A stretch of DNA of 64,000 nucleotides, from assembly GCA_008828725.1 (NCBI GenBank), contig MEHQ01002749.1, positions 79,455 to 143,454 on the forward strand. Reading direction: 5' to 3'. This document shows positions 10,928 through 25,100 of the stretch, in pieces (the stretch's first letter is position 1; each line of letters opens with the position of its first letter). The notes beneath the pieces are model-generated. The model did no database searches. It saw only the letters and a list, made by a program, of their open reading frames with translations, and had not been told where the DNA came from. The translations under genes and the position numbers were made by a program. This stretch comes from Saccharina japonica (Eukaryota > Sar > Phaeophyceae > Laminariales > Laminariaceae).

Positions 10928-13900
10928 CGCAACTACGGCAGAAGTCGTGGCAGTGTGCTTGTCATAAGCACCAACACCACCAGCCTCAGCAGCGCCAACA
11001 GCACCATCAGCACCATCAGCACCACCAGGCGTGCCGCACAGATGGGCATACCGGCCAAGGGAATGCCGTCGCCGCCCTGCCCCGTGCCGGGAGAGGTAGG
11101 GAGGAGCGCGGCGTGACGTGGTATGACCACCTCAGCGGGGCCAAGCCTGAGCTGCCTCAAGGAGATTGCCAACAACAGACATGGAGGGGCGGCTTCGAAG
11201 GGGAAGAAGGTTACAAAGGGCTGGAACGGAACCGCGGGTTGAAAAGCCAGGAGCGGGCAGGCGTGCAAGAAGGGAGGAGGGACATCAGCAGGGTCCGGCC
11301 GAGCCAAACGGGCGTGTTGCGCACCCGTGGCGCTTGCCTCTCTCCCACTGCCGGCACGGCAGTCCCAGACGATATCAAAGAAGGTGATAACACAAAAATA
11401 TATACTGTCTGTACCTGGTACGTATTACAGAGTACTGGTACAGTATAAGCAGCCCCCCCCTTTTTAAACGGAATCTACAAAGTTGTCTGCTCGTGTTTTT
11501 GAGGCCTCTTTACATATCAACGCCCCTTATCAACGCTTGGCACCCGTCCCTCTTAGCCGACAGCAGTGGGAAAACATGAAGCGCAGGGATGTAAAATCCC
11601 CGGATATACCTTCCTCCCTTTTCGCGGCGTTCCTTGACCCATTCAGAACTGACCAAAAATAATATCCCACACTAATTCCAAGTAGTTTGTCCCCCAAAAC
11701 AGGGGGCCGTTTCTTAAGGGGTTAAAAGGGCCCTACCGATTGCATCTGGTATGTGTTTTCTAGCCATGCCGCGTCATGCAAAGTTCGCGGGACGATTAGA
11801 AGAGGCAGTTTAGTAGGTCTTTTCGTCTTTCGGGTTTCCTGGGGATCAACACCCGGTTTTCGAAAGTGGATGTGGATGTACGAAGTATTGAAGTGTGTCC
11901 TTTGGCGTTTAACCGACAGCGAACATCGCACACACAGCGGTGCTGTAATCTAGGTTCACTCAGGGATGGACTCAAGAAGACCTTTGGGGACACCGAGGTC
12001 AAATTTTGGTTGTAGGCTCACTCCACCACACAACCCGAAACTTCTTCAGACACAGAGAATAACTAAGAATTGTCGTAGCGGTGCTGTGTCCAACAAGTGG
12101 AGGCGGCGGTATAGAAGGGGCGGCAGCAGGCGACAGCTATGAGATCGAGAAGCTCATATTGCTGGATGAAACCCGAACAGATCTGCATGATCTAATACAT
12201 GTTTCCCGTGGACTGGATGTGTACTATGCACATCCTGCACAACCTCTAACAACGACAGTTGAGGAACTACAGTAGATGATCTAGATGGTCTGTAGATAGA
12301 TATCTCCTGATCTGTAGATAGATCATGATTTGTCTGAGGGGCGCGGTATGTTTTCGATCGACCCCTAATGGGATTGTGTACCGGGCTTGGTTTACGATAT
12401 CTATAATATATAGATGCAGTTGATATATATCATATCCAGTTGATATGCATCAGATTCAGTTGGTATAATGTACTCGATATTTATCAGATTCAGTTGCTAT
12501 GATGTATCATATTCAGTTGATATGATGTATATACCTTATTCAGTTGATACGTATCATATTCAGTTGATATGATGTATAATATTCAGTTGGTATGATGTAT
12601 AATATTCAGTTGAGATATGTATCATATTCAATTGATACGGTGTATCAGATTCAGTTGACATGTATCGGATTCAGTGGATATGTATATACCAGATTCAGCT
12701 GTTGTTGAGTGAGGTACTATACTGCTGTAGTACTGACATTCTCGAACGAGGAACCTCCGAAAACATACCGTACCCCGGTCGGTGCTTCCCCTACTATATA
12801 CTGCAGCGCACGCGTCGAATGCCTTGCTGAGCGTACACAACTGATGGCGCTACGGCACGTGTTGCATGCAACTGCTGCTGTGTCCTCGTTTGCCGTTTTT
12901 CTAACGCATTTCAACCATGGTTGGGCTCGACCGACGGCGGCGGCAGCGGCGGACATCCACTGGTTGAACTCCCTGGACGGGGAGGCGTGTCTGCTGGTGG
13001 ACTCCTACGGAGACCTGGCGGATGGAGTCGCCCTGGAAGAGGCGTTTTGCATGGTCGAGGTAGGCACTTCTGACAACGTGCTCGTTTTCCGCTCTCGTCC
13101 TCCCGCCTACCCGCCCGCCCGCCCGCCCGCCCGCCCGTCCGTCCGCCCGTCCGCCCATCTCGTGTGAGAGCTGTTTGTTCCAGCCCACCCGTGTTTCTCG
13201 CGTCTCGAGTTTATGACCTGTCTCTACGACCATATAACCATATATTTCCCGGGCGATCCGATCGTGAGGAGGGTGACTATTGTGTCCACTCTGTAGGGAC
13301 CTAGCGTCTGCTACTTCGGTTCACGCATAGCGAAGTAACCTATCTATGTGCAGCCTCAGTTTTTTTTCTGCTCGTATACGGGATGTACATCCTGTATGAG
13401 GAAATATCAAACCCGTAAGTACGCGCGATCGAAGTATCACACACATACAGCTTGCAAAAATATGAGTTTCGACGAAATCCCCGATCTCACAGCTGTTTGT
13501 TTCGTTTTTTCGTAAATTTTATAAATATCACGTAGCAGGTTCCCCGACGAATATATAAGTTGCGGTAGGAATGACTTGCGCATATCGTGTCCCAAACGTT
13601 TTTGCCTTCCTAGTAGGGGGAATTTCCTTACCGGGCACCCTACCCGGTTATATCAAGAAGGGTATATAGAGTCAGGAGTCAATAATAGGGCTCGCACCGC
13701 TCGTCGTGAGAACGCGCATACATGTTGAGTCACAGAATCGGCGGCGCGGTTCGGTTTGGTCCGCTACGGGCCCCCATGCGAGCAGCAGCCATCACCGCTG
13801 AGGGGGACCCCAGATACCATGCATCTCCCTATTATGTCCACACACCATTTTTGTTTTTCTCCATCCCATTTATTATTTTCGCCCGTCTTTTCTTTCTGAA

Positions 13901-16900
13901 TACCATTACTGCTACATATTACGGAGGACCATATTAAACAGGACCACATGTTGTTAGTGGAATAAGGTAACCCTATACTGGTAGGTTTTGGTGTGTACCG
14001 TACTTCCTATTTACTCTGTAGTAGTATGCACGTTCCCCCCCGCAATATTAAAAAAACAAGAAAACAAAAAAAACTCGTGTGCTATCATACGTGCGATCCT
14101 GGCCTTTTTACCGGTTGTACTCCTTTGGGCACACCGCGGGTGGTTGCGCCGGCAAAAAAAAAAAGGGGGGTGGAGGTTTGCTCGCGCACACCCTGTTTTT
14201 GTTTTTACCACAGCAAGCAGTCGCGTGCTACGATAGACGTACGAAGCTCGTTTAGGCTGAAACTTCTGAATGATTATTGCAGTAGCCTTTACCGCACCAC
14301 TGAATTATTATCTAGGATAAAGTATGGAAATCGGGGAATATTTTATTATATACCTTTTAGCGTGGTCGACCAATTTTTCAAAATAAAAAAACGCCTGATT
14401 TTTTCGAGACAAAGCTCACAAGGGTCGGGGCGGGGACGGGGTTGGGGTTAGGGTTAGGGTTAGGGTTAGGGTTAGGGTCTAAAGTAGTGTTTTCGGCGTT
14501 TTTCTCAATATTCGGTCTCATAACACTGGAACCACACGCGGGCCACAACCAAGTCCCCGATTTCTATACTGTATCCTATATAATAATTCAGAATTGCGGT
14601 AAAGGCGACTCGATTATTGGGTTCCTTGACCCGAAACCGTCGCCGTTTCATGCTTCTTGTGTTGCAATAGTGTTCATTGCACACCTTAAGGTCATGGTTT
14701 TGTCCATCGAGTAGCCCTTTTGTTTTCACCCAAAATCAGTGTTTCGGGTGAGGTGTTGTAGAGTTCCTCAAGTGATAAGTGGCCACCCTTGTAAGGCAAA
14801 AACATGGTTGCACCTCTCTACCTTGAGGTAGCATGCGTCCACAAGAAGAGTATTACCGTGGAAGGTACACACGGTAGTGAATCACGACCAAAAGATGGCG
14901 TGTAGAAACATTACGGAGATAATTCAAGGTTCCCCTTCAGGGTGGTTGTGGTTGACTTTTAGAAATTCCCCCGCGGGGGGGGGGGGGTGTCGCAAGTGGA
15001 AAAGGGAGACCTCGTACCAGCCACGTACGTACGTACTCGTGCCTAGCCACCGGGCGAGAACGAAGGACATATGTACGCATATAAACTCTTGAGAAAGCTA
15101 AATAAAAACGAAAGTATGAGTTTATAGTTAGTCCTATACTTAGGGCTGGGCACTGGCAAGTACCCGCGCAAGCAACATCAACCAGGCCAAACGAATTTAT
15201 AGTTAGTCCTATACTTAGGGCTGGGCACTGTCACAGTATGTACTGGCAGTAGTAATCTACTGGCAGTAGTAATCTACTGAATGACCCGGCCAGTATATTC
15301 GTCAGTAGTTTTTTTTTCTTCTCATGTACGTCGAAGAAATGCGCCATATTATAGTACGGAAACCCACCAAATGCGTTTCGGAAGGAGAGAGGAAAAAGGA
15401 GAGACAACATACTGCTTTTAATCCAGTATACTGATTGATTTTGACGACAGCATACATCGCTACTGACTACTGACTGAGTCAGCCAGAAACACCCAGCCCT
15501 ACCTATCCTTCGTAGTATGGTGTTTTGCATCCTGGGTTCTGACGACGTACGATACAGTCCCCTCGAGTGACATTTTCGTTTACGCGCGCATCGCTCTCTT
15601 GAGAGCACACATACTACATACACAGTGAAAACACACCACACCGTCTCGTGAAACCGACGGAAATACTTCACAGTCAGGCCGGATCGAATGTTCCTCGTCG
15701 TGGCCCCCTCCATTTATTTCCCTTGACCCCTAAAAAACTGGTCCCACCAATTAGGGGACAAAACACTTGGAATTAATATGGGGACATTTTTTTCAGTTCT
15801 GAATTTGGTTAAGAACCGGTCCGCCGTTTTGGGGCACAAACTACTTGGTATTAGTGTGGAATACGTTTTTTTTCAGTTCTGAATGGGTTTTAGAACCGGT
15901 CCCCCGTTTTGGGGCACAACCTACTTGGAATTAGTGTGGGACATTTTTTTCAGTTCTGAATTTGGTTAAGAACCGGTCCCCCGTTTTCGGGCACAAACTA
16001 CTTGGAATTAGTGTGGAATACGTTTTTTTTCAGTTCTGAATGGGTGAAGAGCATTTCCTTAAGGGCACCCCTCTTGTTTTTAGTATCGAGAGGAGTTGGT
16101 GAACTCGAGCATCCATTCCCTCTTTCTGCTGCTACTACTGGACTGCTGTGGCACCCGCGCTTCGCTTTCTTTTGTGGTCGCACATGGTATAATGACAACA
16201 TGTTGAGGTAGAAGTGCGCTCAATATTTTTCCGAGGTTCCTGACTTGAGAAGCTTTACGACCTCACCTAAAAAATGGTTTTGGGGCAAAATGAAAGCACA
16301 ACGCGATGAAAAAATATTTTTTACCCAAAAGTGCTGCCTCTATCATATATCGAAAGTTACCTTCTCACAGAAAATTAACTGAACTACTCTGGTTGGGGCG
16401 AATGCTGCTCTGCCCGCTGGCTTCGTTGACGTGCGCTGTGGCTTTGCTTTTGTTTGCAGCAGCAGGGCTTTCGTGCGGCGGGCCCGCAAAGCAGCAGACA
16501 TCCCGCCGACCGTATACGGAACTCCCTGGCCGCCACCGCGGAGAGTCGAGGGGGGTCTAGCGTGCCGCCGAGGCTTCTGCAGGTAACAGTAGTGCAGCCT
16601 GCTGAGTGGATCGTTTGATTTTTAACGGCTAGGCCTGACTGCTGTGTTCGTAGAACGAGCTACAGTACCTGTTGACTTACTTCAGCCACGTTATTATAGG
16701 GAAAAAAAAAACTAGCTGCTACTGCTGCCTAGCAGGTTACAGTACTTTGGTATATTTTATAGAAAAAAATCGTGGGGATGTTACTGCCTACGGTAGCAGG
16801 TTACAGTACTGTAGTTTATTTTAAAAGAAACACAACCTACAATCATCTTCTTCACTACTGGTGTGTGTTTTGCAACTGCAATGCGCTCACAGCCTGAGAC

Positions 16901-19119
16901 TTGGGGCTGTTGGGGGGATTGGTAAGCTGTTGGTACTGTATGTGCATGCATAGCTTTTTAGTTGAGAGGAGCCCCCCAGACACAAAAAAGCTTTGAGCCC
17001 GAACGTGCGGCCCCTACGTACGTACGACCGCCAGACGCATGCTACGGTGGCCTGGATGCAGGTGCGCCATGTTTTGCCTTCTGAGGGTGGTGATTGGCCC
17101 CTACGTACGTACGACCGCCAGACGCATGCTACGGTGGCCTGGATGCAAGTGCACCATGTTTTGCCTTCTGAGGGTGGTGGCTTGAGGAGCTCTATACCTC
17201 ACCCAAGAACTGTTTTCGCAGGGCGAATACAAGTGCTACGTACCCGATGAAGAACAATACCACGGACTAAAAAAAACAAGCAAAACAAGCAACAGCACAA
17301 GAGAAAAAAAACGTCGGACGAGTTTTGGGTTGATCCCGTAAGAACCGATCCCACCGTATGTAGGGGAAAAACTACTTGGAATTGGTGTGGGATAACTTTT
17401 GCAGTTCTGAAAAGGGGTTAAGGAGCCCGATCCTTCAGAAAAACGTTTCAGCCAAAACAAATTTCGGCACCCTCTATCGTAGCACGCGTCCGCACTGTAC
17501 CGCACTGTAAAGGCATGACCCTCGCCACACATATGTACGCGTTTGGGACCGCACTGCGCCGCACTGTATCGGCATGGCTTCATTCGCAAGACAGAAATGT
17601 TTGGGTCCACGCGTGCTCCCCGTTCTGGGAGTATGGTGTAACTGCCTCGTCGATGCCTTAACCTTTTCCTGACATACACTACGCGATACGGGGGCGGGGG
17701 GGGGGGGGGGGGGGGGGTGGCCTTCCACAATCGTCTAGCAAGTAACTATCCATACCTGGCCAATCACTCACAAGAAGCGAGCAATACCGCTAGATCCCGA
17801 TCGACTGCAAACGACAGTTGGGAATGTGTCACCGTGTCTTCTCTTGCGTACATGTCACCTATGTGAACCGTACGCTTGCTCTGCCTCCCATAGTCGTAGC
17901 GGCGATTTCCACTGTGTTGTATTGTCCAGCCGAGTTAAAACGCGATACCAGGTGGATACAACCTACAGAAAAACACGTACATCAGCATGCCCAACCGCAT
18001 GTAAGTAACCCAACAATTGTAGCACTACAGTGCCCAAATGGCCGGTTGCTCAAGACTGCATTCGACAGTTCGGGCTGTGTGACTGTCTCTTCGCTCCCAT
18101 ACTTGTACGTAGCCTTCACGAATATAACTTTCTCTGACGCATATTGTTGTAGTGGTCTCCAGTCACCAGCCANNNNNNNNNNNNNNNNNNNNNNNNNNNN
18201 NNNNNNNNNNNNNNNNNNNNNNNNNNNNNNNNNNNNNNNNNNNNNNNNNNNNNNNNNNNNNNNNNNNNNNNNNNNNNNNNNNNNNNNNNNNNNNNNNNNN
18301 NNNNNNNNNNNNNNNNNNNNNNNNNNNNNNNNNNNNNNNNNNNNNNNNNNNNNNNNNNNNNNNNNNNNNNNNNNNNNNNNNNNNNNNNNNNNNNNNNNNN
18401 NNNNNNNNNNNNNNNNNNNNNNNNNNNNNNNNNNNNNNNNNNNNNNNNNNNNNNNNNNNNNNNNNNNNNNNNNNNNNNNNNNNNNNNNNNNNNNNNNNNN
18501 NNNNNNNNNNNNNNNNNNNNNNNNNNNNNNNNNCCCCCCCAATCCCCCCTCTGCGATCGTCTATCTGTACCAAAACGCAACCAGGCGGCGTTTGCACAGC
18601 GAGTTTGCGACGGGGAACCGATCGCGTGCGGGGACCTTATAGCCTTCCTGAAGCACCTGCACGGTCGTCGTGACGCCCCCGATAGGACAATGACATTTGC
18701 CACACCAGCACCAGCGCCGGCCCCGCTAACTACCCGGAAAACACCACCTTCGAGTCACCATGCGCGACTCAGCCAGGAAGGGAACGAAACCGTGCTTTCT
18801 TGCTGCGAGTGTGCTACGCAAGAAGAAGAAGAAGAAGGGTGTGGACACATTGCTGTTGTTGCTGAGACGAGATCGGCGCACGGTAGGCGTGGTCCCTCAG
18901 GGCGGATCGGGTCCTCCACACCGGCGTCATTTGACCGAGAAGCGCGTTCCCGTCATTCGCGACTCAGGCAGGAAGGATTCAAAAACGCCCGTAGTTGGTG
19001 TAGGCGTACTTCGGGAGAAGGTGGAGAAGTTGCTGCTGCTGCTTCTGCTGCTGCCGACACGAAAACATCGGCACCGGTAGTGCCGCCAAAGGTCATGTCC
19101 ACATCTTCAGCATCAGCAT

Positions 19120-19157
<38 letters not shown>

Positions 19158-22100
19158 AGAGGAGAGAAGCCAGAGCCTCGGTGCCGCTCGACCTGCCCGG
19201 TGGCCATGGAGCCGGGCCAATCGAGGCCTGCTGCTCTCAGTACACTCCATAGTGCGGCCCTTGTGGGGCATGACAAACGCCGACACAAGGACAAGGCGGG
19301 GAGGGGGCGGCACGTCACGAAGCAGGCACCCAAAGAAGAACACGTTTGCCCTGGAGGGCAACAACATACCTCTGCCAGAGCTGGATTGTTTGGACGCAAG
19401 TATAAGGCAGGGAGGGGGCACGAAACGGAGCTGGCCCCTCCCGAGGGCGCACCGGAGGCGCTAAAGGAAGGACACATTTGCCCTGGAGGGAAAAGTACGG
19501 CAGCGGGTGCTTTGTCGGAGCCTCTTCCGGAGAGCGGCACGGCAGAAACAAGGGGTACGACCACAGCTCAGATGTCTCGTACTCGCAGAACGTCGTCGAC
19601 GGAGCAGGAGGTGAAGGGCTGCAAAGGCTGCGGAGCTGAACAGACGATACCCGATTTGGGGGCGAGCGGCGCGGTGGCGACCGGCACGAAGCCAGCCTTG
19701 AAATGCCGCAGAACTGACGAGCAGATGAGGCGCACCTTAGAAGCAAGAGGCGGGGGCATAGACGCAAAGACCCCCTCTAAACACTGCCGTGGAATAGAAC
19801 CGAAGAGACGCGCCTTGGAGGGAGCTAGCGGAATGGTGTCCGCCAACGCAAAGCCACCCTCGACAAGGGCAAGAATATCTTGGAGTCCATCCCAACGACG
19901 GCGCGAGTCTACAGGTCGCGAGACAGGGCCGGGGGCTGCATCTGCAGCTTCTGTGCCTCCAGCGGCTGCGGCTATACCGAGCAACAACCGCGTGCCCCCC
20001 CCGGCTCGCTCGGCGTCTGCCACCGGTGCCATCCCACCGTCGAGAAGCGCAAGAAGATCTTGGAGCCCTTCCCAACGGTGCAAAAAGGCCGGCCGAGGGG
20101 GGAAGTCAGGAGTTGCGCCATCTGCGTCAGCGACTGCGGCGGCCACACCGAGTAACCGTCGGGTGCCTCCGACTCCTCGCTTGGCATCTGCCACCTTTGC
20201 TGTGCCACTCTCGGGGAGTCCTTCCCGCCGGAGTGAGTCGGTCGATAGAGAGGGAGTGCCAGGGGCTGCGCCATCCGCACTACCTGTGGCAGCAGCAGCA
20301 GTAGCAGAAGTGGCAGCAGCAGCGGCTATACCGAGAGAACATCGGATGCCCCCAGCTCGCTCGACATCGATGTTCGATGAAAATCCACCCTACAGAAGCG
20401 CAAGAAGGTCTTGGAGTCCTTCCCGACAACGGCGCGAGTCGGCCGGCCGGGAGAGAAAGCCAGGGGATGCGTCATTCGCACCATCGGCGGCGGCGGCGGC
20501 GGCGGCGGCGGCACCGAGCAATAATCGGATGCGGCCGGCTCGCTTGGCGTCGGCACCACCGCCGCCACCACCGCCGCCGAGCGTCCGAGCTCCCCGCGGT
20601 TTTCTTCACGAGAAGGCGGCCGCGGCGTGCGCGGTGAGCGCGGAGGCGATACGGGGTGCCGGGAGGCGGCGCGCGGCGAGGAGGGACATTCTTCGGTGGA
20701 TGGGGAGACTCGGCTTGAAGGTAAGGCGCGCTGTACCGGGCATTGTAGTTGAATTAACCCCGTTCTTTTGCTGCACTGCTGTTGTACAGAGCAGAACCAT
20801 ACGTATCGTCTCCTACTATTTTCAATATTTTTAGTTCACAATATGCTCAAGACCCTATATTTCGACAAACATGTCTTCATTCACGTGTCGCTTGTATATT
20901 TATTTACTGGTATATATCATATAGGAGGCGATACATATATATACGAGGTTATATGAAACTGTCATTCATGTATGAATCCCACGCAGCTTTTTGTCAAAGA
21001 TGAGTTTCGAGGAAATCCTATCCTCGATCTCACAGCTGTCGATTAAAAAAAATATCTTAAATACACCTCGAGCGATTGTCTTTCTTACTTTTGTTTTTGG
21101 CTATTTATAGCGAGAGGCCCGACGCTTTTGTCGAAGCATCTCATATACCACCCTGATCGGGAATGCAGGGGCCGTTTAGACGTAAATATGAAATTTTTCA
21201 CGTCCCAGTGTTTTGTGGAGTTCCGCTCATCACGAGTGGGTGATTGCCCCGCCCCCCCCACCCACCACCCTACGAAAAAGGAGATGGAAACATAAACAGG
21301 TCAATGGTCTATGACTTTAAAAGGCCAAGAGTATCAAATGAGTACGCACCCCCCATCCACCCCCCCCACCCCGCGCGCCTGCTCCGTCTCGAAAGGGATG
21401 CGTGGCCAATGGTCAAAATACTAGGGCAAGCAACAAATGAATACGCGCCCCCACCCCCCTTAGCAGAATGCAGCTCACCCTCCATGCGACTCGCCCAATA
21501 CCTCACGGCGCTTCGCGCTTGGTGCTCGGAATGTCTGCCTGGTCGGTGAACACCCGACATGCTCCATCCCGGCATTGCAGGGATGCGAGGGTCTGTGGTC
21601 ATGGATGCGATTACAGCCATGCATGAAGAATGAAGTACATATTTACCTATTTTTACTAACCATATTTGATCCTATTTACTATGGTCCTCCGCAATATTAA
21701 TAGCAATAGGAAGGAGTATACGGAGTATACGGAAAGGCAAATAAATGGAGTAGAAAAAGCTAAAGCCGGGAGTAGGTACATAAAGAAAGAAGCGGGCAGA
21801 CTTTGAGCAGAGAGTGTACACTTCTTTTACGTTTCCGTGGTTTTCTTCCTCTGGCGTGCTCATGAGCGATCAATCAGAGCCGCAGCTCGTGCTGTGCACA
21901 TTGTATCGGCGGATGGCAAGCGCCAATGCTACAAACTTATAGCAAAATACATGATAACAATGAGGTATTCATACGTACTCTGTTTGTTTGTTTGTTTGTT
22001 TGTTTAGTTTTTTCCCATCCCATTTGTTATCTTCGCCCTTCCTTTCTCTCTCCTTCCTGGTCGTAGCTCAGATCCGGGGCCACAAAGTAGGCTCTTCTCC

Positions 22101-25100
22101 CTCCTCCCCCACTACGGTTCTTGCCTTACTTTTTTTTTTCGAGAGAAGGACTTCAGCTTTTTCTTCCCTCGTCGACTCGCATCGAATTTTACTTGCACTC
22201 GTGAAATGTACACCACTTTTTACGGAGGGATGGCATGACTTCTTTCTGTCCGACAGGTGGCGTGGTCTCTTCTAACGCCGGAGGAGCTTCCGTGCCACGA
22301 ACGCCTCTCCTCTGGAGTCTTGCTGTGCGAGCTAGCGGCGGCCATCGACTACGCCGTTTCAGGTGCGCGTCTCTCCTCACATGGTCTCTTCCGGCGATCG
22401 TCACGCGCTCTCTTTGCTGTTCGGGGGTGTACTTCATTTTCATGCGTGGCATTACGGTAGTCATATGGCCTTAATAGACTCTCGCATCCCGGCAATGCCG
22501 GGACGGAGCATGTCGGGTTTTCACCGACCGAGCAGACATTGCTAGCACCAACTGCTGGGGGGAGGGGCATTCAGAGTTGACACGCTTTCACGTTAGGCGG
22601 GCTCCGCGCTTATACATAATTACCCGTCATACACACGATACGAATAATACTTATTAATAATGGATATATAGGGGTTTGCACTTGGAGCCCAGGGGCTTTC
22701 TCACCGACAGGGGCTCCTCAACCGTTGTAATTAGTAAAACTACCCAGTATCTTTCGACCCGATGTGTCCGTTGACAATGATATCCGTTGATGATAATGAT
22801 GATGATGATGATAATCTGTCACACAATCGTGTCCGTTGATTGATGGTGATGGTGATGTTATCACGTTATTAGCTCACTTCACTGAAATCCTGCCTGCCTG
22901 TGGCCGCAAAACCCGGCTGTAACAACAACAAAAAAGGTTGTCGATGATGAGCAAGTATGTACACGAAACAGACAGGGCGCACGGCAAATCCCAGCACGCA
23001 AGGGGACGGTGCTGAACGAGCTGTGGTAATACCGTTTCGTATCACTTGCAACCAAATACGTGAAAGACACACGTGGCCCGTGGTATTGTGTATCCAGCGA
23101 ACTGTTGTAGACTACATAAACAAAAAAGAAACAATCGGTTGTTGGGTGAAGTGTAAAATTAGGGCGCTTAAAAGTTAAGAGTCTCGGAAAATCTCGTAGG
23201 GCGGCAAGGTACTACCCCTACCGGAACACGCCTCAAAAAGAGAGGGTTCTCCCCTGAAATTGTCGAGTTGGCGTTCGGCCAAGACGGGGCGATGACTGGC
23301 CGGCAAGGAAATGCTAGCTGGGCTCTCCAGGATCACAGAGCATCGTCTCACCTGTGACCCCCGTGTGCGGAAAACGGGTGTAATATGTAAAAATCAGGAT
23401 ATGTTTACTGGTACGAACGTCGGCTCGACCATATTGTGCTACTCCAAGGTCCAACGCTAAGTGGACGCTTGGAAGTACTTCGGGGGGGGGCGTACTCATT
23501 TGTTGCTCGCCTTAGTCATTTAACCATTGACCACGCATCCCTTTCGAGACGGAGCACTTCGGGGGGTGAATTGCGGAATCGATTTGTTTCAGAAACGGCC
23601 AAATACGTCTTCTGAAGACTTTTAGGAAGAGTGCCATAACCTGCTCCTATGTATGTATGTGCGGCCGTGTAAAAAGGTCTGTGTGCTTCGACTATGTCCA
23701 GACTATGGCCACATGCATGACATAAGCACCCCCCCTCCTTCGCCACCCTATTCCCCACGTGCAATACATGGTAACGACGTAATGCACGCCCCAAGTGTTG
23801 GAGGTTTGTCTCCATTAGGAGTAGGGACGGTGCTCCGTCTCGAAAGGGATGCATGCGTGTTCACTGGTCGAAATGGCTACGTTAGGCAAGCAACAAACGA
23901 GTACGCCCCTCAACGTGCTCCGCCCCGGCATCGTAGGGGTGCGAGGAGAGCCGTGCTAAGATAGAGGTAGCACTTGTTTGGGGTGGAAAACGTATCTGAA
24001 TGGTTGGGCTCCTTGACCTAATAGTGTCGGGGTTTCATTGTCGTGTTGCGGCGTGTTTCAGTGTACACTTGGGCCATGGAAATGTTCATCGGGTATATAG
24101 TATATAGCGCTTTTAGCTTCCTCCCAAAATCAGTGTTTAGGTGAGATATAGGGCTCCCCAGGTGACCAATCTCAGGAAAAGTATGGTGGTGCACGCACGC
24201 ACCTCTATCGTAGCAGTCATCCGAGGGTCTTTGGTCATGCATACGACCACACGGCCATGCACGACATGAGTACACCCCCTTCCCACCCCACCCCCCCGCC
24301 CTCCTATTCTCCACGTGCATATACCGGTGTTGGTACCGGCTCAAGGCGGTCGGGGTCTACCACTGTCCGAGGTACAGTCGTGCCCGGGACGGTTTGTGCT
24401 GCGAGGGACGTGTGGGACGCCTTCGAACGCGGCCAGGTCGCGGCACAACGTCAGAACGGCGCTTGCGGCGTTCAGGGCCCTGGGAGGCGTCGTTGGTACG
24501 TGGCTGCGGAGCGACGAGGCCATTCTCGAAGGCGATCACGGGGTAAGCGCGTGCCATGGGGGGGTCTCGGGGGACTTGTGTGTTCTAAAAAAACGGCAGT
24601 TTCTTAACGGTTAAACCGGAGGACTACTCGTAGCCAAGGCTGGGTTTCGTACTTTGAGAAAACTTACAGCAACTACTCGTACCGTGCAACAAGCAGCGCT
24701 ACATTTCTTATTTCAAGAAGCGTGGTGAATACCGACGAGCAATGCCAGTAGATTTCATTTTTGTTCGAGAAAGCTGCAAATACTGGCCCCGGCTAGATTT
24801 TATTGTTGGAGGAAGTGCTTGTGAATACTGGCCAACGGCTCTGTTTCGTTACTGAGGAGCTCTATTTCTCAACCATAAACTGATTTGGGAGGGGAAATAA
24901 AAGTGTTGTATACCCGATGAACAATTCCATGGCTTCAGTATACAATAAAAAAACGAAAAAAGTGGCATAACAAGAATCCAAAAAAGACCGACGTTTTTGG
25001 GGTATAAGGGGCCCGATGGCCCGATCATTCAGAACACTTTTCAGCCAAAAAGTGTCACTGGGACTACCTCTATCGTAGCACGCGTCACGGGTTGAAGCTA

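Noticed and set aside
10820..11116. Ser-rich 98-codon frame as a separate gene or an extended exon 1
   Set aside because: The GTGAGT donor at 10853 and the phase match of the 10795 start to exon 2 favour an intron here. The frame is mostly an AGC repeat. Not fully excluded.
15231..15713. 160-codon minus-strand frame
   Set aside because: No domain, no splice context and composition like the surrounding intron sequence.
17818..18703. Frames across the N run
   Set aside because: They exist only because unknown bases contain no stops; the gap is assembly uncertainty.
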